Assembly (NCBI GenBank): GCA_012329085.1
Contig: JAAXQB010000003.1
Span: 1-23,821, forward strand
Source: Methanosarcinales archaeon
GTDB taxonomy: Archaea; Halobacteriota; Methanosarcinia; Methanosarcinales; Methanosarcinaceae
Length of the DNA: 23,821 bases
Reading direction: 5' to 3'
Shown: positions 8,934 to 15,621 of the stretch, in pieces
Numbering within the stretch: the first letter of the stretch is position 1
Layout of the letters: the number at the start of each line of letters is the position of its first letter
Program-made: the position numbers and the translations under genes
Notes under the pieces: generated by a model
What the model saw: the letters and a program-made list of their open reading frames with translations, nothing else
Database searches by the model: none
What the model was told of the DNA's origin: nothing

Positions 8934-9575
8934 ATGGCAGGAAAATTAATAACACTCGAAGGAATTGATGGTGCAGGAAAAACAACAATTCTAAATAAAT
9001 TAAAAGATCGCTCATTCGTTTCGAATGAGCTATCAAAAAAATTAGAAAAATTCAATATAATTTTTACCAGAGAGCCCACAAATGAATGGATTGGAGATGT
9101 AGTTAATAAAGCAATTCGTTCTGATGTTGACCCTCTTGCAGAATTGTTTTTATTTATGGCAGATCATTTTGAACATATATCAAAAAAAATCCGCCCAGCA
9201 ATTGAAAATAATAAAATAGTAATTTCTGATAGATATTCAGATAGTCGCATTGCATATCAAGGGGCAACATTACAAAATAAAATTAAAAATCCAATCAATT
9301 GGATTCAAAGCTTACACAAAAATAATACAATTATACCTGATTTAACAATTCTTTTTGATACCAATCCAGAATTAGCTGTTAAACGAATTGAAAAAAATAG
9401 AGATGAAAATTCTAAATTTGAAAAAATAGATTTTTTAAATAATGTAAGAAAAAATTATATATCAATTGCAAAATCAGATCCAAATAGATTTAAAATTATT
9501 GATGCCGATAAACCACTTGAAAAAATAGAAATTGAAGTTGTTGAAATTATATCTTCATTTATATCTGAAATTTAA
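8934..9575 (+). CDS. tmk: Thymidylate kinase with an inserted palindrome
   Basis: dTMP kinase makes dTDP from dTMP and ATP in the cytoplasm. The P-loop GIDGAGKTT is at residues 10-18, TREP at 45-48, DPLAELFLFMADH at 66-78, and ISDRYSDSRIAYQG (97-110) carries the DRY motif; later WIQSLH and PDLTILFD complete the family pattern. The distance from the P-loop to FTREP is 25 residues, while I recall 15-18 in common homologues. The extra stretch coincides with residues 26-33 (RSFVSNEL), encoded by a perfect dispersed palindrome at 9010-9030. The insertion keeps the frame and all catalytic motifs, so the enzyme is probably active. The gene starts 16 bases after the hsdS remnant, and no Shine-Dalgarno sequence is visible. 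Confidence 0.93.
   Translation: MAGKLITLEGIDGAGKTTILNKLKDRSFVSNELSKKLEKFNIIFTREPTNEWIGDVVNKAIRSDVDPLAELFLFMADHFEHISKKIRPAIENNKIVISDRYSDSRIAYQGATLQNKIKNPINWIQSLHKNNTIIPDLTILFDTNPELAVKRIEKNRDENSKFEKIDFLNNVRKNYISIAKSDPNRFKIIDADKPLEKIEIEVVEIISSFISEI
9010..9030 (+). repeat. Family P palindrome inside tmk
   Basis: Perfect hairpin with arms GCTCATTCG and CGAATGAGC and loop TTT, followed by TATCAAAAAA, which matches the downstream flank of the intergenic copies. It is read in the tmk frame as (R)SFVSNEL and contains no stop codon in that frame. Confidence 0.9.
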
Positions 9576-9590
9576 TTTATTTTTTTAATA

Positions 9591-9712
9591 GCTCATTCTC
9601 GAAGAGTATGAGCGTTGGAAAAAATCTTTGATTTTTGACAGCTCATTCTCGAAGAGAATGAGCATTAAATGAGTTTAAAAAAAATCTTTGATTTTTAATT
9701 TCTCGGAAAAAG
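9591..9712 (-). repeat. Two family P palindromes between tmk and pelota
   Basis: 9591-9613 has arms GCTCATTCTC/GAGTATGAGC (one mismatch, loop GAA) and 9641-9663 has arms GCTCATTCTC/GAGAATGAGC (perfect, loop GAA). Each is flanked by AAATCTTTGATTTTT, the reverse complement of the flank seen at the left edge, so these copies face the opposite way. The segment ends in AATTTCTCGG. As hairpins just after the tmk stop they could act on the 3' end of its message. Confidence 0.85.
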
Positions 9713-9724
9713 ATATCAAATAAC

Positions 9725-10768
9725 ATGAAAATTACAAAAAGAAATCTAAGAAATAAAGATGGTGAAATTTCACTCATCACAGAAACACTTGACGATCTAT
9801 GGCATCTAAAATATATTATAGAAAAAGAAGATTTAGTATATGCTGTAACAAAACGAAAATCTGATGATGATAACAGTGATAAACTTAGACCTAAAAAAGC
9901 AGAAAAAAAAACAATGAGACTTGGAATAAAAGTTGAATCAGTTGAATTTCATAAATTTTCAAATAGGCTTCGCGTACATGGGATAATCGAACATGGAATG
10001 GATATAGGTCAATATCACACAATAAATGTAGAAGAAGACACAAAAATTTCCATCATAAAAAATTGGAAAAATGACCAACTTGAACGATTAAATGATGCAG
10101 AAGCCATTTCAAAAAGACCAAAAGTTGTGATTATAGTAATTGAAGAAGGAGAGGCAGACATTGGGCTTTTGCGACATTATGGGATTGAGATTTATTTAAA
10201 TATAAGTCAATCGTCAGGTAAAATGGAGGGTACTGTCCGTGAAAACTTTTTTAAAAATGTAATTGACCAATTGAAATATGTGACTGCCAATAACGAAGCA
10301 ATTATAATTGCAGGTCCTGGATTTGTTAAAGATGATTTTTTTAAATATTTCAAAAAGCATAACTTTGAATTGTCTGAAAATGCACAAATTGAAGACATTT
10401 CTTCGATTGGATCAACAGGATTTCAAGAAGTATTAAAAAGAGGCGTTGTAGATAGGATTGTAAAAGAATCTCGTCTTTCAAAAGAAGCAAAGTTAATGGA
10501 TTTATTATTAAAAGAAATATCAATAGATGGTAAAGCCGCATATGGATTTGATGAAGTAATGCATGCAATGGATTTTGGTGCAATAAAAAATCTTCTTATT
10601 ACAGATGAATATTTACGCCTTAAACGCGAAAAAGATGATATTGATTCTGTACTGCAGAAAATAGAACAATCGAAAGGAGCAATCACAGTATTAAGTACAG
10701 AGTTTGAACCAGGAAATAAATTACATGCACTTGGTGGAATTGCATCACTTCTTAGATTTAAGATTTGA
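9725..10768 (+). CDS. pelA: Archaeal pelota, ribosome rescue factor
   Basis: Pelota (Dom34) works with the aEF1A/ABCE1 system to split ribosomes stalled on messages. The 347-residue protein shows the full three-domain order: an N-terminal Sm-like domain (about 1-130; LDDLWHLKYIIEKEDLVYAVT, then EFHKFSNRLRVHGIIEHG), a central domain (about 135-265; VVIIVIEEGEADIGLLRHYG and IIIAGPGFVKDDFFKY) and the eRF1-like C-terminal domain (about 268-347; FDEVMHAMDFGAIKNLLITDEYLR, ending GGIASLLRF). The GGQ motif of true release factors is absent, as expected for this family. The gene ends 11 bases before the convergent dacZ gene. Confidence 0.96.
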   Translation: MKITKRNLRNKDGEISLITETLDDLWHLKYIIEKEDLVYAVTKRKSDDDNSDKLRPKKAEKKTMRLGIKVESVEFHKFSNRLRVHGIIEHGMDIGQYHTINVEEDTKISIIKNWKNDQLERLNDAEAISKRPKVVIIVIEEGEADIGLLRHYGIEIYLNISQSSGKMEGTVRENFFKNVIDQLKYVTANNEAIIIAGPGFVKDDFFKYFKKHNFELSENAQIEDISSIGSTGFQEVLKRGVVDRIVKESRLSKEAKLMDLLLKEISIDGKAAYGFDEVMHAMDFGAIKNLLITDEYLRLKREKDDIDSVLQKIEQSKGAITVLSTEFEPGNKLHALGGIASLLRFKI

Positions 10769-10779
10769 AACACATCGAT

Positions 10780-11643
10780 TTATCCTGCATCAACAAAAAA
10801 TATTTCCTTTCCATTATCATAAATTCTAACAACTCCTCCTGATTCAGAAAGTGTAATAGCTATCGAATTTGTAGCCTTTGTTATTGCGGCGGCAGATACA
10901 TGCCTCCCACCAAGTCCTTTATCAATTTGTATATCTTTTGAATTAACATCTATATATCTTCCTGCTGCATGAATTATTCCATCTCTGGATACAATAAAAA
11001 TACCATCTAATTGTGAAAATTCTTTTACTGATTCCCAATTTCTATTATTTAATATATCACATTCATAAATTTCATGCCCCTTGTATGGATTCATGATTAT
11101 TTGATGGGATTTTGCCATAGTTTCTTCAACATCTCCAATAATGAATGCGGTTCCAATTTTTGAACCTTCTCTACCACTTGATGCAAGATCAAATACGATT
11201 GAAAGTATTGCTTTTAAACATTCAAAATCTATTTTTTTTTCGCATGATTTTATTGCTTTAATAAATTTATTTTCATTTAGGTTATGCACTATTATCGCCA
11301 CTGAACTTTTTGTTTCAATAATTCCAAGAATAACACCCGAACTAAATTCTTCCATCATGTGTTGTATGAATGATCTGTTTTCTATATACTCTATTGACCC
11401 AATTGCTTTTTGAATAAGTATATCATAAATTTCTTTTTCTGGTGAAACATGAGTAAGCAGATTTTTTGGTTTTATAGGTATATAATAGATTGGAATGTTT
11501 GTAGAAATAGGCAATAAAATATTTTTAGATGCTACTATTGCAACAACATTCAAACTTTCAGCAAGTTGTATTGCAGATCTTAAAACAATATCTTTTTTAA
11601 TTTGATTTGAATCTTGATTTACATCTTGATTTGTATTATCCAT
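10780..11643 (-). CDS. dacZ: Diadenylate cyclase, DacZ type (DisA_N domain)
   Basis: This enzyme would make cyclic di-AMP from two ATP, a second messenger used in archaea in osmotic control. The N-terminal 120 or so residues form an archaeal-specific domain; the C-terminal DAC domain has GREGSKIGTAFIIGD (157-171), the DGI version of the DGA motif (221-223), GRHVSAAA (246-253, equivalent to the RHR region), and SESGG (266-270). The start is placed at the ATG at 11643 (287 residues): the two earlier ATGs (11664 and 11685) flank or lie in a TATA-like ATATATATTTAT sequence that sits about 30 bases upstream, pointing to a leaderless message. Convergent with pelota. Variation from RHR to RHV is common in DacZ relatives as far as I recall, so activity is likely but not certain. 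Confidence 0.88.
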   Translation of the reverse strand: MDNTNQDVNQDSNQIKKDIVLRSAIQLAESLNVVAIVASKNILLPISTNIPIYYIPIKPKNLLTHVSPEKEIYDILIQKAIGSIEYIENRSFIQHMMEEFSSGVILGIIETKSSVAIIVHNLNENKFIKAIKSCEKKIDFECLKAILSIVFDLASSGREGSKIGTAFIIGDVEETMAKSHQIIMNPYKGHEIYECDILNNRNWESVKEFSQLDGIFIVSRDGIIHAAGRYIDVNSKDIQIDKGLGGRHVSAAAITKATNSIAITLSESGGVVRIYDNGKEIFFVDAG

Positions 11644-11663
11644 ATAAATATTAAATGTGCTCA

Positions 11664-12034
11664 TGACAGATAAATATATATGCATTGTTGATAAATAGTG
11701 TATTACATAAATATTTTCACCCAGGATGAAAGATTATTTTGTCTATCCATAATAGTAATGAAATGCACTTTTTTATAGTATATAATTTGTAAATTATATA
11801 CTGAGAGAAATTTCTAATTTCTCGAAATATTTAATTGAAAAATTATGATATTTTTTTTATTTTTTAACATCATCAAACCTATCATTAATTTAAATCATCA
11901 TAAATTTTTAATCTACTATGTGTGATGAATTAAAAAACACGCATGCATTTAATGAATAAATATGCCAATAACAGATAAATATATATACATGCATTACTGA
12001 TATATAAAGTATTAAATAAAAATAAAGGGGGAAT
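11664..12034. other. Intergenic region between dacZ and thpR
   Basis: It contains the divergent promoters of dacZ and thpR and two repeats. A segment beginning ACAGATAAATATATAT occurs at about 11664-11705 and again at about 11968-12013 in the same orientation, with further similarity over some 40 bases. The double palindrome of the second family lies at 11777-11822. An AAAGGGGG Shine-Dalgarno-like sequence (12024-12031) precedes the thpR start. No gene is seen. Confidence 0.6.
11777..11822. repeat. Double palindrome (second dispersed family)
   Basis: Two hairpins sit back to back. The first (11777-11802) has perfect 12-base arms AGTATATAATTT/AAATTATATACT with a GT loop. The second (11804-11822) has perfect arms GAGAAATT/AATTTCTC with loop TCT. 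Related but decayed sequence occurs at 378-425, 4763-4785, 15045-15060, 15522-15545 and, inverted, near 23531-23548. Confidence 0.6.
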
Positions 12035-12580
12035 ATGATTCGAACATTCATTTCAATAGATTTGCCCGATACATTCCATAAAAAAATTATTGAAGTTCAA
12101 TCAAAATTTAATGATTTTAATATAAAATTGGTAGATCCAAAAAGTATGCATATAACAATGAAATTTTTTGGAGATGTCGAAGAAAATAAAATACAAACAA
12201 TCATAGATTCATTGAATTCTATTAAACATGAACCATTTGACTCGCTTATTACAAAGATTGGAGTATTTCCAAAACCAACATATGTTAAAGTGATATGGAT
12301 TGGTGCAAAAGGTGATTATAAAGAATTATGTAAAAATATAGATACTACATTAAATCATAATTCAAATTTAAAAAATAGATTTTATAAATTTAATGCACAT
12401 GCAACAATTGCGCGTGTTAAAAACATTTCAAAGAATAAAAAAGAATCTTTTCTAACATTGCTTGATGAATTAAAAGATGTAGAGTTTGGAATTATGAAGG
12501 TTGATAAGTTAAAGCTTAAAAAAAGTACTTTAACACCAACTGGTCCAATATATGAAACTTTGCATGAAATAAACTTGTAG
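12035..12580 (+). CDS. thpR: RNA 2',3'-cyclic phosphodiesterase (2H family)
   Basis: A 181-residue 2H phosphoesterase that opens 2',3'-cyclic phosphate ends of RNA, with 2'-5' RNA ligase activity reported for relatives. Both catalytic HxTx motifs are present: H39-I-T-M and H122-A-T-I, in the expected positions of the two pseudo-symmetric halves. FISIDLP at the N-terminus and KLKKSTLTPTGPIYE at the C-terminus are also family features. A strong AAAGGGGG sequence lies 3-4 bases before the ATG. In many archaea the gene neighbours tRNA nucleotidyltransferase; here it is followed about 100 bases on by phosphoglucose isomerase, with palindromes between them. Confidence 0.92.
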   Translation: MIRTFISIDLPDTFHKKIIEVQSKFNDFNIKLVDPKSMHITMKFFGDVEENKIQTIIDSLNSIKHEPFDSLITKIGVFPKPTYVKVIWIGAKGDYKELCKNIDTTLNHNSNLKNRFYKFNAHATIARVKNISKNKKESFLTLLDELKDVEFGIMKVDKLKLKKSTLTPTGPIYETLHEINL

Positions 12581-12593
12581 ATGATAGATATCG

Positions 12594-12652
12594 CTCATTT
12601 GTTTCAAATGAGTTATTGAAAATTTCTTTAACGATCATTCATTCCGAATGAT
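12594..12652 (+). repeat. Two family P palindromes after thpR
   Basis: 12594-12612 has arms CTCATTTG/CAAATGAG with loop TTT, followed by TTATTGAAAAT, which matches the usual flank. 12634-12652 has arms ATCATTC/GAATGAT with loop ATTCC. Both arm pairs differ from the consensus but remain complementary. Confidence 0.8.
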
Positions 12653-12680
12653 ATTAAAAATATAGAATGGAGGTATTTTG

Positions 12681-13448
12681 ATGGAACTTGAATATAAATT
12701 TAAAATGAATGTTGGTTCAAATCTTAGATATGGAGAAATTGTAAGAACTGCAGATATTAGAATGCTTCATGATATGGATGATGTTATATATGATAAAAAA
12801 TGGCTCAAATCTCAAAAAAATTTTGAACTATATTACATGTATAGGAATTTGTATAAAAATGAATCAGATTATATTATTATAAAGCAAAATAAACTTAGAT
12901 ATGATATAACTGTAATCCCACCTGGTTCACTTGGGTATGAATTCATAAAAACTGCAGGACATTACCATCCAGCTGTAAATGAGATTGATTTATCTTATAC
13001 AGAAGTGTATCAAGTACTTGAAGGAAAAGCCACATATATATTACAAAAAAGAAAAGTAGATGAAGAACTTATAAGAGATTTCATTGTAGTTAAGGCTGAA
13101 AAAGGAGATAATGTTATCATACCTCCTGATTATGGACATGTCACAATCAATGAATCAAATGAAATACTTATAATGGCAAATTGGGTTTGCGATGATTTTT
13201 CATCTGAATATGATTTAATTAAAAAAATGAAGGGCATGGCATATTTATTAACTAAACAAGGATTTATTAAAAATTTAGAATATAAATTCGTGCCAAAAAT
13301 ACGATATATTGAACCTACTAATTTTGTAGAATATGGATTTAAGAAGGGAGTAGATATGTATAATCTTATACAAGATATAGATAAACTTAAATTTTTAACA
13401 AATCCAAGTGAATTTTCTTTACTTTTTTCTAAAATAATTGGAGTTTAA
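12681..13448 (+). CDS. pgiA: Cupin-type glucose-6-phosphate isomerase
   Basis: Converts glucose-6-phosphate and fructose-6-phosphate in sugar or gluconeogenic metabolism, using a metal bound in a cupin barrel. The metal-ligand pattern is clear: GHYHP gives H94 and H96, TEVY gives E108, and GHVTIN gives H153; the PPGSLGYEFIKTAGHYHP run is typical of archaeal enzymes. The start at 12681 has GGAGG at 12669-12673 with a 7-base gap. At 255 residues it is longer than the roughly 190-residue archaeal enzymes; the extra sequence lies C-terminal to the cupin (after about residue 190). Convergent with the DHH nuclease gene, 11 bases apart. Confidence 0.88.
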   Translation: MELEYKFKMNVGSNLRYGEIVRTADIRMLHDMDDVIYDKKWLKSQKNFELYYMYRNLYKNESDYIIIKQNKLRYDITVIPPGSLGYEFIKTAGHYHPAVNEIDLSYTEVYQVLEGKATYILQKRKVDEELIRDFIVVKAEKGDNVIIPPDYGHVTINESNEILIMANWVCDDFSSEYDLIKKMKGMAYLLTKQGFIKNLEYKFVPKIRYIEPTNFVEYGFKKGVDMYNLIQDIDKLKFLTNPSEFSLLFSKIIGV

Positions 13449-13459
13449 ACATTAAACGA

Positions 13460-14848
13460 TTACTTTACCCCAATTTGAACTCCAATTGCGGCATCTAATC
13501 TTCTGATAAATTCATCTTTTGTATTGCATGGTATTGTGGCACCTGCTGCAATATCATGTCCGCCTCCTGCACCACCAACTTCTTTTGATATTATAGATAG
13601 TGCATCAGATAAATTTAATCCTTTTCTAATAAGGTCTTGTGTCCCTCTTGCAGATACTTTTGTACCACCATCTGCATCTGCAAATGCAATAATTGGGAGA
13701 TTCCTATTGGCTAAAAGTGTTGTACTCATTCCTGCAATAATTCCTACTATTGTTTCTTTTATTTTAGAGCCTGCATCAAAATATTGTAAATGTTTAAGTT
13801 CAATAATTCCATTTTCTTTTACAAATGAAAGTCCATTAATTAGATTTTTTCTATGCTCTCCAAGTAGTTTTTTTGCTTCATCGTATGCATCTCCTCGATC
13901 TCCTTTGCAAACTGAAAGTCCAATATCGGCATGACCATATCGCGCAGTTGCATTTAAAAGTGTAGAATATTCAGATGCATCACGCATTTCTGTACCTTCT
14001 TTTTCTTTTAACAATGTATAAACTTCTCCTATCATACGGTCAATTTTATAGGAGGGGAGATTTATTTTCATACAATATTGAAATAAAGCAGAAACAATTT
14101 TTTGTTTTTCATTTTGTTCAAGGTCAATCCATCGCCTCCACCGTTCATCAGAACTGTATCTAATTCCAATATTTTTTAAAAAACCTATGCATGCAACTTC
14201 ATTTCCTGCAAGTCCTGGAAGATATGGGTCAGATGAATATTGTAATAACTTATAAAGAGGTCTTGTTTGCTTTCCAAAAAACATAATATCCTTTTTAAAA
14301 TGTAATACCTTTGATAAAACGCCTTCATTCAATATCTCTTGATTTATCCCGCACAGCTTACCTTTTTTCATATGTTGTAAATCACCAATAGCTCCAACAA
14401 TTGCAAGGTCTGCAAGGTCATGATTGTCACCTAATTGGGATGCGAGAATATAAGTAGTTCCAGATCCGCTTAATTCAAATGAACCATTTGCACCAAAAAG
14501 ATGCGGATTGAGATGATTTTCAAATTCGCCCCTTGGTTGATGGTGGTCAGATATGATTGCATTTAGATTTTGTGCATTTATCGATTCAAGCATTCCACTA
14601 CCAAGATCTGTAAAAATAATAAGTTCATGATTTTCTGTTTTAAGTTCTTCTATTATCTCACCATTCAATTGTTTTATAAACCGTGTAGAGTTTTCAATAT
14701 TTATTCGATCTAATGCTGTAGAAATAATTCCTGCGGAAGTTAGACCATCTGCATCAATATGAGATACAATAAGTATTTGTTTATGTTTTTTTATTTCTTC
14801 TGCGCAATTTTTTGCTTTTTTTCTCATTTGGTTTAATATTTCATTCAT
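13460..14848 (-). CDS. DHH/DHHA1 nuclease, archaeal RecJ-like (GAN-like)
   Basis: A 462-residue single-strand nuclease of the DHH superfamily. In archaea such proteins are known to associate with GINS at the replisome (GAN, the Cdc45/RecJ counterpart). The phosphoesterase domain has SHIDADG (29-35), TDLGSG (80-85), SDHHQPRGE (100-108) and GAIGDLQ (152-158), supplying the metal-binding aspartates and the DHH histidines; the C-terminal DHHA1 domain carries GGGHDIAAGA (428-437). AAGGAT precedes the ATG by 7 bases. No gins, mcm or polymerase gene is adjacent here. Which of the several archaeal RecJ-like paralogues this is cannot be decided by reading alone. Confidence 0.9.
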   Translation of the reverse strand: MNEILNQMRKKAKNCAEEIKKHKQILIVSHIDADGLTSAGIISTALDRINIENSTRFIKQLNGEIIEELKTENHELIIFTDLGSGMLESINAQNLNAIISDHHQPRGEFENHLNPHLFGANGSFELSGSGTTYILASQLGDNHDLADLAIVGAIGDLQHMKKGKLCGINQEILNEGVLSKVLHFKKDIMFFGKQTRPLYKLLQYSSDPYLPGLAGNEVACIGFLKNIGIRYSSDERWRRWIDLEQNEKQKIVSALFQYCMKINLPSYKIDRMIGEVYTLLKEKEGTEMRDASEYSTLLNATARYGHADIGLSVCKGDRGDAYDEAKKLLGEHRKNLINGLSFVKENGIIELKHLQYFDAGSKIKETIVGIIAGMSTTLLANRNLPIIAFADADGGTKVSARGTQDLIRKGLNLSDALSIISKEVGGAGGGHDIAAGATIPCNTKDEFIRRLDAAIGVQIGVK

Positions 14849-15621
14849 TTTGAAATCCTTGTGTTTTTTATGTGATATGGGCGTATGAAAATCTTTGATA
14901 GATCATTCAGAACAAATGGGCGATATTCGAACAAATAATTGTAAACCCTCATTCTTTCAGAATAAGTTTAAGAAAATCTTTATTTTTCAATACAAACTAA
15001 ATATGATGGATATATATGATATACTTAAAGATACTTTAATCTAATTACTAAAAATTAGAAATTTCTCCTATTAAATACTTTTATAATTGGATTGTACAAC
15101 TTCTTCTACATGCCATATTATATGGATAAATAACAACATCGGTGATAATGCTTGATGCTGAAAAAGGAGAGAACAGATGTTAAATTATAATGTATATATA
15201 AGTTATAATGTATATGCATATTTAAAAATTTTATAATTTGTTGAATAAAAAAATTGGAAGTAAATATGGGCTTGACAATTCATAAGTTACATATAAGATA
15301 TGATGCTATTCACAAATTATTTACAAACATTCATTTGTTCCAAATAAGCTATTAAAAATATTTAAAAATATTTAAAAATGTATAAAATAGCATAAACGCA
15401 CATTCATTCTGAATGTGCTATAAAAAATTAAATTTTTTGATGTTAAATAGCTTTTTGCATAACATTAATAAATAAATCAATAATTAAAAAAGAAAAAAGA
15501 AAAAAATTCTCTTATTACCCAACTTTATAAATTATATACTATGAAAAAAATCGTAAAATTTTTTTATAGTTTAGAATGAAAAATACATTCAGAATGAATG
15601 AGCGATACATATGGTTTTATT
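14849..15621. other. Intergenic region before hel308
   Basis: No gene is seen in these 770 bases between divergent genes. Decayed family P palindromes lie at about 14881-14985 (minus orientation; GCGTATGAAAATCTTTGATAG then a worn hairpin), with better copies at 15330-15348 and 15398-15418 and a relic at 15586-15603. Two TTATAATGTATAT motifs lie at 15185-15200 and 15203-15218. TATA-like stretches occur near 15524-15540 and 15559-15568. Confidence 0.6.
15330..15418 (+). repeat. Family P palindromes before hel308
   Basis: 15398-15418 is perfect with arms GCACATTC/GAATGTGC (loop ATTCT) followed by TATAAAAAATTAAATTTTTTG; note that T-A of the consensus is replaced by A-T in both arms. 15330-15348 is a worn copy around CATTTGTTCCAAATAAG followed by CTATTAAAAA. 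Confidence 0.8.

Noticed and set aside
9725..10768. Peptide chain release factor aRF1
   Set aside because: No GGQ or NIKS motif; domain order and N-terminal Sm-like domain are those of pelota.
15148..15180. C/D box small RNA (GTGATAATG ... CTGA)
   Set aside because: Only one C-like and one D-like box are present, spacing is poor and no terminal stem or second box pair is visible.
15598..15621. Longer N-terminus of Hel308
   Set aside because: The upstream ATG belongs to a repeat relic, and the sequence from 15622 matches the usual beginning of the family.
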